A stretch of DNA of 7,220 nt, from contig JARXKQ010000050.1 of the NCBI GenBank assembly GCA_030271555.1, positions 1 to 7,220 of the forward strand, read 5' to 3'. The number at the start of each line of letters is the position of its first letter. The first letter of the stretch is position 1. This document shows positions 1 to 7,220 of this stretch, one piece after another. The translations under genes and the position numbers were made by a program. This DNA comes from Chloroflexota bacterium (GTDB taxonomy: Bacteria; Chloroflexota; Limnocylindria; Limnocylindrales; CSP1-4). The notes below the pieces were generated by a model. It was not told where the DNA came from. It was given only the letters and a program-made list of their open reading frames with translations, and searched no databases.

Positions 1-1
1 G

Positions 2-1717
<1,716 letters not shown>

Positions 1718-1731
1718 GGCGCCCGGGCCCC

Positions 1732-3159
1732 ATGGCCAAACAGGAAAGCCGCTATGTCTGCGGCACCTGTGGCGCTACCAGCCTGCGCTGGGAAGGCCAA
1801 TGCCGCTCATGCAACGGCTGGAACACGCTTGTCGAGGCAGTGGTCGAGCGGCCCCGCGGCGGCGCGACGCCGGCGCGGCGCAAAGCGGTCGCGGCCCCTG
1901 CAGTCGTGGCGCTGAACGAGGTCGCGGCGCACGACTCTGATCGACTCGTCATCGGGTTGCGTGAGGTCGATCGCGTGCTCGGCGGCGGGATCGTGCCCGG
2001 CTCGCTGGTGCTGCTCGGTGGTGAGCCCGGCATCGGCAAATCGACCCTCGTGCTGGCGGTGTGCGGTCGCGTCGCGACCGACGAGCGGCGCGTCCTGTAT
2101 GCAAGCGGCGAGGAGTCCGCGGCCCAACTGAGGTTGCGCGCCACGCGGCTTGACCTGGCTGGCGCGACGGCAATCGACGTTCTCGCGGAAACGTCGGTCG
2201 AGCGGATCGTGGCCGCTGCCGAAGCAACCCAGCCCGGCCTGCTCATCGTCGATTCGATCCAGACACTCACCACTGACGAGCTCGACGGGCCCGCCGGCTC
2301 GGTCGGCCAGGTCCGCGGCGCTGCCGCGCGGCTCCAGGCGTATGCCAAGGAGAACGCCGTGCCGGTTCTCCTGGTTGGCCACGTGACAAAGGACGGCACG
2401 CTTGCCGGGCCAAAAACGCTCGAGCACCTTGTCGATGTCGTGCTGACCCTAGAGGGCGAGCGCTTCAGCGGCCTCCGACTCCTCCGCTCAGCCAAGAACC
2501 GCTTCGGCTCGACCGAGGAAGTGGGCGTGTTCGAGATGGCCGGCAGCGGGCTGCTTGAAGTCGCCGATCCCGGCGCCGCGTTCCTCGAAACGGGCTCGCT
2601 GGGCGCGCCGGGCGTCGCGGTTGCCGCGACATTGGAGGGCAGCCGGCCGTTGCTCGTTGAGGTCCAGGCACTGGTCGCCCCACAGGTCCATGGCTCGCCG
2701 CGGCGTACCGCCGCCGGCATTGATTCGCAGCGGCTCGCCCTGTTGATCGCCGTCCTGGGCCGCCGCGCCGGATTGAGCCTGGCGAGCCACGACGTCTACG
2801 CGAGCATCGTCGGCGGGCTGACCGTCGAGGAGCCGTCGCTCGACCTGCCACTTGCCCTGGCGCTTGCCTCGGCGCTGCGCGACCGGCCGATTGCTGCGGG
2901 CACCGTTGCGTGCGGCGAGATCGGCCTGACCGGCGAGTTGCGCCCAACCACCAGCCTTGGCCGTCGACTGCGCGAAGCGGCCCGGCTGGGCTTCACCAGG
3001 GCGATCGTGCCGCGCAACACTGGCCGCGGCGACGACATCGAGGGCGTGGCCATCGACCTCGTCCGCGTCGGGACGCTACGAGAAGCAATTGCCGCCGCGC
3101 TAGTCGAACGGGCTAGGGACGACACGCATCCGATCGCTGTAGCAATAGACGCAGCATGA
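1732..3159 (+). CDS. radA: DNA repair protein RadA (Sms), branch-migration ATPase
   Basis: RadA is a RecA-like, DnaB-type motor that promotes branch migration and processing of recombination intermediates. The 475-residue protein is close to the usual family length (about 450-460) and has all the parts: an N-terminal four-cysteine zinc finger (C10, C13, C24, C27), Walker A GGEPGIGKST (96-105), Walker B LLIVDS (170-175), the RadA-specific KNRFG motif (255-259), and a C-terminal Lon-protease-like domain (about 280-460, with DVYASIVGGLTVEEPSLDL). This domain is a scaffold in RadA and is not expected to be proteolytic. The ATG at 1732 is chosen because it gives the canonical short lead (MAKQESRYVCGTCG) before the zinc finger, and no in-frame start lies close upstream. 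The 14 nt before it are only G and C with no Shine-Dalgarno, so coupling to clpC translation is likely. The 3' end overlaps the next gene by 4 nt. In Firmicutes disA would follow here; it does not. Confidence 0.97.
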   Translation: MAKQESRYVCGTCGATSLRWEGQCRSCNGWNTLVEAVVERPRGGATPARRKAVAAPAVVALNEVAAHDSDRLVIGLREVDRVLGGGIVPGSLVLLGGEPGIGKSTLVLAVCGRVATDERRVLYASGEESAAQLRLRATRLDLAGATAIDVLAETSVERIVAAAEATQPGLLIVDSIQTLTTDELDGPAGSVGQVRGAAARLQAYAKENAVPVLLVGHVTKDGTLAGPKTLEHLVDVVLTLEGERFSGLRLLRSAKNRFGSTEEVGVFEMAGSGLLEVADPGAAFLETGSLGAPGVAVAATLEGSRPLLVEVQALVAPQVHGSPRRTAAGIDSQRLALLIAVLGRRAGLSLASHDVYASIVGGLTVEEPSLDLPLALALASALRDRPIAAGTVACGEIGLTGELRPTTSLGRRLREAARLGFTRAIVPRNTGRGDDIEGVAIDLVRVGTLREAIAAALVERARDDTHPIAVAIDAA

Positions 3160-4217
3160 ACAACTTCGTCAGGATCTTCGGTGGCGGCCTGGGCGCGGCA
3201 ATCGCCGTCACCCTCGCCGGCGGTGCCCACATTCCGCCGCTCGACATGTCTTCGGTCGGCGCCGCGGTGCTGCTCTTTGCCTGGATCGCCGCCTGGGTGT
3301 TCATCGGCTACTCGATCCTGCCCTACGTCACCGTCATGCCCGCACGCTGGCTCATCGGCCGCGTCATGACCCTCACCGCCGGCGAGTTCATGTCCGCCGC
3401 GGGTGGGCTGATCGTCGGCCTGTTGATCGGTGCCCTTATCGGCCTGCCCATGGCCAACCTGCCCGATCCCTATCGCTGGCTGCTGCCAATCGGCACGGTC
3501 GCGGTGACGGGCTTGGGGATGATGGGTCTGACCGTCGCCAAGCGCCAGGACCTGGCCGACGCGCTTCGTTCGGCCGGCGTTTTGAAGCCGCCCACTACCG
3601 ACACACCTATGGCGCCCATGGAAGGACCTGTTGTCTACGTCGACACCAGCGTGCTGATCGACGGCCGACTCACCGATGTCGTCGCTAGCGGGTTCTTGTG
3701 GGGCACCCTTGTTGTGCCGCGCTTCGTCGTCGCGGAGCTCCAGCACATTGCCGACCAGCGCGACCAGCAACGCCGCGCGCGCGGGCGGCGCGGCCTGGAG
3801 ATCCTGGCCGTGCTCCAGAAGGACCCGCGCGTCGCCGTCGAGCTGTCCGATGAGGATGTTTCGACCGAGACCGAAGTCGACGCGAAGCTGGTCGCGCTCG
3901 CGCGGCGACGCGGGGCCGCGATCCTGACCAACGATTTCAACCTCAACCGCGTCGCGCAACTCGACGACGTCCGCGTCCTCAACCTCAACCATCTCGCCAA
4001 TGCCATCAAGCCGGCGTTCCTGCCGGGCGACACGCTCCATGTGAAGGTCACTGCGCAGGGCAAAGAGCCCGGCCAGGGCCTGGCGTACCTGGACGACGGG
4101 ACGCTCATCGTTGTCGAGGGGGGCACCGACCTGATCGACAGGGAGGTCGACGTCAGCGTGACGCGCGTCCTTCAGACCGTCGCCGGGCGGATGGTCTTCG
4201 CCCAGCCGCGCGCCTGA
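3156..4217 (+). CDS. Membrane-anchored PIN-TRAM domain protein, YacL family
   Basis: A 353-residue protein with an N-terminal membrane region followed by cytoplasmic PIN and TRAM domains, the architecture of B. subtilis YacL. Hydrophobic segments are at about residues 7-23, 33-53, 81-99 and 108-127, which gives four membrane passes. The PIN domain begins at about 159 (VYVDTSVLIDGRL); its acidic metal-binding residues appear to be D163, E194, D242 and D260 (TNDFNLN). A TRAM-like beta domain, usually RNA-binding, covers about 285-350. PIN domains are mostly Mg2+-dependent ribonucleases and the acidic set looks complete, so a membrane-tethered RNase is a reasonable inference; the natural substrate cannot be told from sequence. 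The start codon overlaps the radA stop (ATGA), which indicates tight translational coupling. A 24-nt gap separates it from ispDF. Family assignment is firm, function is not. Confidence 0.9.
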   Translation: MNNFVRIFGGGLGAAIAVTLAGGAHIPPLDMSSVGAAVLLFAWIAAWVFIGYSILPYVTVMPARWLIGRVMTLTAGEFMSAAGGLIVGLLIGALIGLPMANLPDPYRWLLPIGTVAVTGLGMMGLTVAKRQDLADALRSAGVLKPPTTDTPMAPMEGPVVYVDTSVLIDGRLTDVVASGFLWGTLVVPRFVVAELQHIADQRDQQRRARGRRGLEILAVLQKDPRVAVELSDEDVSTETEVDAKLVALARRRGAAILTNDFNLNRVAQLDDVRVLNLNHLANAIKPAFLPGDTLHVKVTAQGKEPGQGLAYLDDGTLIVVEGGTDLIDREVDVSVTRVLQTVAGRMVFAQPRA

Positions 4218-4241
4218 CACGAGCCGCGGACATCGCCCAAC

Positions 4242-5402
4242 GTGACTGAGGGGCAAAGTTCGGCGGGTCGGTTTGCGGACGCCGTCATCGTTGCTGCGGG
4301 AGGCTCGACGCGCATGGGGGGCGTCGACAAGATGGCGGAGCTGCTGCTGGGGCGATCGCTGCTCCAGTGGTCGGTCGAACAGATGGCGGCCGCGCAATCC
4401 GTGGCGCGAGTCATCGTCGTGGCGCGCGCGGATCGGGTCGCGCAGCTAGCCGCCTTGCCGTGGTTGGCCGGCTCGACGGTTCTTGTGGGAGGGGAGCGGC
4501 GCTCTGACTCAGTTCGGGCGGGCGTCGAGGCCGCGACGGGTGATGTGGTGCTCGTCCATGACGGAGCGCGGCCGCTTGCCTCGCCGGCGCTCGCCGATGC
4601 CGTAGCGGCAGCCGCGGCGCAGCACGGTGCGGCGGTGCCCGTGCTGCCGGTGGTCGATTCGCTCAAGCGCAACAAGGGCGCGACGCTGGGTCAATCAGTC
4701 GAGCGCGACGGCCTCGTGCGCGCCCAGACTCCCCAGGGTGCGCGCCGGCAGTTGCTGCTCGACGCCATGGCCGCGGCCAAAGGCGAGGCGTTTTCTGATG
4801 AGGCCGGCCTGCTCGAAAGCCGCGGCATCGCGATCGCCACGGTGCCGGGCGAGCCACAGAACATCAAGGTGACACTGCCGGACGATCTGGAGATGGTCCG
4901 CGCGCTGGCGCGAGGAGGCGCAGCGACCAGAGTGGGTCTTGGCCAGGACAGTCACGGGTTTGGGCCGGACATGGGCCTGTGGCTGGGCGGCATCCAGATC
5001 GAGGACGCGCCCCGGCTCTACGGCCACTCCGATGGCGACGTGGTCCTCCACGCGATCGCGACCGCCATCCTGTCCGCGACCGGCAACGGCGACCTGGGTC
5101 GGCTCTTCCCGGCGTCGGACAAGCAGACGACCGGAATCGCCAGCACCGACCTCCTGCGCGAAGCAGTCGCAACCGCCAACAACTCGGGCTGGGCGGTCGA
5201 ATCCGTCCAGGTGTCGCTGGTCGGTGCTCGACCCAGGCTCGGTGGCCAGCGCCTCGACGCGATGGCTCAAAATGTAGCGGAGCTGCTGGCGGTCAGCGCG
5301 GAGTCGGTGGCCATCAATGCGTCGACCGGCAACCTCAGCGGGGACGAGGGCGCAGGGCGCGTTATTACCGCCACAGCACTGGTGAGCCTTTATCGGCGAT
5401 GA
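4242..5402 (+). CDS. ispDF: Bifunctional IspD/IspF: MEP cytidylyltransferase + MECDP synthase
   Basis: One 386-residue reading frame joins two enzymes of the MEP isoprenoid pathway. IspD (about 12-225) couples CTP to 2-C-methyl-D-erythritol 4-phosphate; IspF (about 229-386) cyclises the later, IspE-phosphorylated intermediate to MECDP. IspD motifs: AAGGSTRMG (18-26) with K30, GGERRSDSV (83-91), VHDGARP (105-111), R155, TPQ (163-165), DEA (186-188) and NIKVTLPDDL (207-216, with K209), so its active site looks complete. The E. coli T140 position appears to be Ser (S140). IspF retains the metal ligands D236, H238 (GLGQDSHGF) and H270 (GHSDGDVVLH) and D284 in GDLG. However, the loop matching E. 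coli ATTTEKLGFTGRGEG reads ASTGNLSGDEGAGRV, so the E135 equivalent is N364. The two domains are joined by only a few residues (about ARGGAATR). The GTG start at 4242 is the best fit, with the IspD fold beginning a few residues later; no clear Shine-Dalgarno precedes it. Non-fused ispD and ispF are usual in related clusters. Confidence 0.95.
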   Translation: MTEGQSSAGRFADAVIVAAGGSTRMGGVDKMAELLLGRSLLQWSVEQMAAAQSVARVIVVARADRVAQLAALPWLAGSTVLVGGERRSDSVRAGVEAATGDVVLVHDGARPLASPALADAVAAAAAQHGAAVPVLPVVDSLKRNKGATLGQSVERDGLVRAQTPQGARRQLLLDAMAAAKGEAFSDEAGLLESRGIAIATVPGEPQNIKVTLPDDLEMVRALARGGAATRVGLGQDSHGFGPDMGLWLGGIQIEDAPRLYGHSDGDVVLHAIATAILSATGNGDLGRLFPASDKQTTGIASTDLLREAVATANNSGWAVESVQVSLVGARPRLGGQRLDAMAQNVAELLAVSAESVAINASTGNLSGDEGAGRVITATALVSLYRR

Positions 5403-5416
5403 TGCGCGTCCCATGA
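5399..5416 (+). other. Five-codon minicistron bridging ispDF stop and cysS start
   Basis: ATGATGCGCGTCCCATGA encodes MMRVP. Its ATG overlaps the ispDF stop (ATGA at 5399-5402) and its TGA overlaps the cysS start (ATGA at 5413-5416). Terminating ribosomes could re-initiate here and then on cysS, which lacks a visible Shine-Dalgarno. No conservation evidence is available from one sequence and chance is quite possible. Confidence 0.2.
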
Positions 5417-6825
5417 CGCGTCTCAAGCTGACCAACACCCTCGGCGGCGCGCTCGAGGAATTCGCACCGCTCGACCCGAGCAACGTGCGCATGTATTCGT
5501 GCGGTCCGACCGTCTATGGCCCCTCGCACGTGGGCAACTTCCGTGCTTTCCTGCTGGGCGATCTCGTCAGCCGCTACCTGCGCTGGTCGGGTTACAAGGT
5601 CATGTGGGTGATGAACATCACCGACGTCGACGATCGGATCATTCGCGACCTGGGCGAGAAGGGCGGCACGCTCGACGAGCTGACCGCGCCCAATATCGCG
5701 CGTTTCATGGCCGATCTGGGCGGGCTGCGTATTGGGCCGCCCGACGTGCTGACGCGAGCGACGGAACACATTCCTGAGATGGCCGCGCTGATCGCGCGCC
5801 TCCTGGCCAACGGCCATGCGTACAAAACGGACGACGGCTCGATCTACTTCCGCATCTCGTCGTGGCCGGCGTACGGAACATTGGCGCGGCTCGAGCCGGG
5901 CGCAGCCCGACAAACAGAGCGCGTCGCGGCCGACGACTACGGCAAGGACGACGTGCGCGACTTCGCCCTGTGGAAGGGGACGAAACCCGGTGAGCCCGCG
6001 TGGGAAACGGAGATCGGACCGGGCCGACCGGGCTGGCACATAGAGTGTTCCGCGATGAGCATGAAGCAGCTCGGTGAGTCATTCGACATCCACACCGGTG
6101 GCGTCGACCTGATCTTCCCGCATCACGAGAACGAGATCGCCCAGAGCGAAGCCGCGACCGGCAAGAAGTTCGTCACGACCTGGTTGCACAACGCGCACCT
6201 TCAGCTGAGCGGCCAGAAGATGGCTCGACGCGTTGGCAACATCGCCCGCCCGGCGGATGTCTATGAGGACGGATACACGCCGGTCGAGCTGCGCTACGCG
6301 TTGCTGGCGACGCATTACCGCGCGCCGCTGGAATGGGGCGACGACACCCTGGATCACGCCCGTGCCGCGCTTGAGCGGCTGTCGACCGCGGTCGCGGCCC
6401 TCGACGCGTACGAAGAAGACAAGGCCGACGATCCCGACCTTCCCGCAGTGCTCGCTTCGGCACGGGCGGCGTTCGCGCTGGCGATGGACGACGATCTCAA
6501 CGTGTCGGGCGCTTTGGCGGCTGTGTTCGAACTCGTGCGCGACTTGAATCGCCGGGTGGACGTTCGCTCGTTGTCGAGCGCCGATGCGCAGCGCGCCGCC
6601 GCGGCGCTGCGCGACCTGGATTCGGTTTTGGGCGTGATCTCCGTCCCGGACACGTTGCCTGATGGCGCGGCCGCGCTCCTGGAGGAGCGCGCGGCGGCAC
6701 GCGCGGCCAAGGAATGGGCGAAGTCCGATGAGTTGCGCGACACGCTCGCCGCAATGGGCGTGGCCGTGGAAGACACACGCGACGGCCAGCGCTGGCGCGT
6801 AGTTGGGAGGGTGTCAGATGGCTGA
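5413..6825 (+). CDS. cysS: Cysteinyl-tRNA synthetase
   Basis: Class I synthetase that activates cysteine with ATP and charges tRNA-Cys in the cytoplasm. The 470-residue length is normal. The CysRS-specific zinc site that selects cysteine is intact: C30 (MYSCGPTVY), C212 (GWHIECSAMS), H237 and E241 (FPHHENEIAQSEA). The HIGH-type motif reads SHVGN (38-42). The catalytic loop that is usually KMSKSLGN reads KMARRVGN (269-276, nt 6217-6240), with Arg in place of the second Lys and of the last Ser. The reading frame is continuous through it, so this is a substitution and not a frameshift. A helical-bundle region and a C-terminal anticodon-binding part (about 300-470, ending in a KSDELRDTLAAMGVAVEDT-like tail) are present, which argues against the shorter mycothiol ligase MshC. 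ATG 5413 gives the standard short N-terminus; it lies 10 nt after ispDF. The end overlaps the next gene by 8 bp. Confidence 0.96.
   Translation: MTRLKLTNTLGGALEEFAPLDPSNVRMYSCGPTVYGPSHVGNFRAFLLGDLVSRYLRWSGYKVMWVMNITDVDDRIIRDLGEKGGTLDELTAPNIARFMADLGGLRIGPPDVLTRATEHIPEMAALIARLLANGHAYKTDDGSIYFRISSWPAYGTLARLEPGAARQTERVAADDYGKDDVRDFALWKGTKPGEPAWETEIGPGRPGWHIECSAMSMKQLGESFDIHTGGVDLIFPHHENEIAQSEAATGKKFVTTWLHNAHLQLSGQKMARRVGNIARPADVYEDGYTPVELRYALLATHYRAPLEWGDDTLDHARAALERLSTAVAALDAYEEDKADDPDLPAVLASARAAFALAMDDDLNVSGALAAVFELVRDLNRRVDVRSLSSADAQRAAAALRDLDSVLGVISVPDTLPDGAAALLEERAAARAAKEWAKSDELRDTLAAMGVAVEDTRDGQRWRVVGRVSDG
6805..6810 (+). promoter_or_regulatory. Shine-Dalgarno sequence of the last gene
   Basis: GGGAGG lies 7 nt before the ATG at 6818, inside the end of cysS. 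It is the only clear ribosome binding site in the window, and it decides the start of the last gene, which has no complete reading frame here. Confidence 0.7.
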
Positions 6826-7220
6826 TCGACCACGCGCGCCGCGGCCCGACCGGAGCGGCGGGTCACCTGGCGACCGGTCGCGCGGTCCGCGCCCGGACAA
6901 CCGCGACCGCCGCCGCGGCAGTCCCGAATGGAAGCCACGCCGCGCTCCGGGCGGCGCTCCGCCGCCATTCCCGGCTCAGGGTGGTGCGGGGCCGCGCCGT
7001 GACGGCCCGCGGCCCAGCGAGCGGCCGCAACGCAATTTCGAGGACCGTCCGCGACGCGACTTCAATGATCGACCGCGGCGCGAGGAGGGGGACCGGCCGC
7101 GCTTTGACGATCGCCCCAAGCCCGACTTCAGCGACCGGCCTGCCCGCCGCGATTTCGCTGACCGGCCTCCCCACCGCGATTTCGCCGACCGGCCTCCCCG
7201 CCGCGATTTCGCCGACCGGC
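6818..7220 (+). CDS. N-terminal disordered extension of a probable RlmB/TrmH-type 23S rRNA methyltransferase (3' partial)
   Basis: An ATG with a good ribosome binding site opens a frame that overlaps cysS by 8 bp and runs uninterrupted through 134 codons to the window edge. The translated part is strongly biased to Arg, Pro, Asp and Gly (it begins MADRPRAPRPDRSGGSPGD), with scattered Phe, no hydrophobic core and no recognisable fold, so it is almost certainly intrinsically disordered. From about residue 72 it turns into imperfect repeats of the type RDFxDRPxR. No catalytic domain is visible in this window. In cysS-linked clusters the next gene is often rlmB, which 2'-O-methylates a guanosine in 23S rRNA, and long basic N-terminal extensions occur in that SpoU/TrmH family; the rlmB call rests on this context only. 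Other Arg/Asp-rich proteins, such as RNA helicase-type tails or another RNA-binding protein, remain possible. The extension would plausibly bind RNA non-specifically. Confidence 0.6.
   Translation, partial: MADRPRAPRPDRSGGSPGDRSRGPRPDNRDRRRGSPEWKPRRAPGGAPPPFPAQGGAGPRRDGPRPSERPQRNFEDRPRRDFNDRPRREEGDRPRFDDRPKPDFSDRPARRDFADRPPHRDFADRPPRRDFADR
7031..7220 (+). repeat. In-frame 27-nt tandem repeats (9-residue RDFADRPPR unit)
   Basis: Units at 7148-7174 and 7175-7201 differ at two bases; 7202-7220 is identical to the first 19 bases of the previous unit and runs off the window. The copy at 7121-7147 (PDFSDRPAR) has five differences from 7175-7201. More decayed copies occur at 7055-7081 (RDFNDRPRR) and 7031-7054 (RNFEDRPR, one codon short). 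Identity rises toward the 3' end, as expected of recent slippage or unequal exchange. All units keep the reading frame. Confidence 0.85.

Noticed and set aside
1752..2720. 322-codon minus-strand open frame opposite radA
   Set aside because: Rich in Ser, Arg, Thr and Pro with no domain; radA on the plus strand has full motif support.
2796..4397. 533-codon open frame on the minus strand covering the radA end, the yacL-like gene and the ispD start
   Set aside because: It is antisense to three well-recognised genes, has the low-complexity composition (His, Arg, Asp, Gly, Ala) of a shadow frame in GC-rich DNA, and shows no known motif.
4695..5492. 265-codon minus-strand open frame opposite ispDF
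   Set aside because: Antisense shadow; both IspD and IspF motifs are read from the other strand.
5365..6039. 224-codon minus-strand open frame opposite cysS
   Set aside because: Antisense shadow without motifs, in DNA fully explained by CysRS.
6217..6240. Frameshift or sequencing error in cysS at the KMSKS loop
   Set aside because: The frame is continuous and conserved residues continue on both sides (WLHNAHL before, LRYALLATHYRAPLEW after), so substitutions explain it better.
6863..7174. 103-codon minus-strand open frame near the window end
   Set aside because: Its repetitive composition is the mirror of the repeat-bearing plus-strand gene, which has a ribosome binding site and the cluster orientation.
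7121..7220. Tandem repeats as a CRISPR array
   Set aside because: Units are directly adjacent with no spacers, keep a 27-nt period in frame and encode a 9-residue peptide repeat.

Overview
This GC-rich window is one continuous run of plus-strand housekeeping genes with almost no spacer DNA. The order is clpC (5' end outside the window), radA, a membrane-anchored PIN-TRAM gene of the YacL family, a fused ispD-ispF gene, cysS, and the start of a sixth gene with a disordered, repeat-bearing N-terminus that is probably rlmB. The order matches the well-known Firmicutes cluster clpC-radA-disA-yacL-ispD-ispF-(gltX-cysE)-cysS-(mrnC)-rlmB, but disA, gltX, cysE and mrnC are missing and ispD and ispF form a single reading frame. 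High GC, a UVR-containing ClpC and this compacted cluster suggest a bacterium of the Chloroflexota or a neighbouring Terrabacteria lineage. That placement is an inference from gene order and protein style, not a phylogenetic result.

Layout: 2-1717 clpC; 1732-3159 radA (14 nt gap); 3156-4217 yacL-like (ATGA overlap with radA); 4242-5402 ispDF (24 nt gap, GTG start); 5413-6825 cysS (10 nt gap); 6818 to the end of the window, probable rlmB (8 bp overlap with cysS). No stretch without a gene exceeds 24 nt, so there is no room for internal promoters of normal architecture outside coding DNA. I see no RNA gene, mobile element, CRISPR array or factor-independent terminator. Only the last gene has an obvious Shine-Dalgarno sequence; the others probably depend on translational coupling or on leaderless or SD-independent initiation.

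The genes combine protein quality control (ClpC), recombination and repair (RadA), probable RNA processing (PIN-TRAM protein), two steps of the MEP isoprenoid pathway (IspDF), Cys-tRNA charging (CysS) and probably 23S rRNA methylation. This is core physiology, and I found no evidence of a new defence, secondary-metabolite or mobile system. The most unusual details are two departures from catalytic consensus motifs in otherwise intact enzymes (the C-terminal loop of IspF and the KMSKS loop of CysRS), the missing disA, and the tandem-repeat, Arg/Asp/Pro-rich extension at the start of the last gene.
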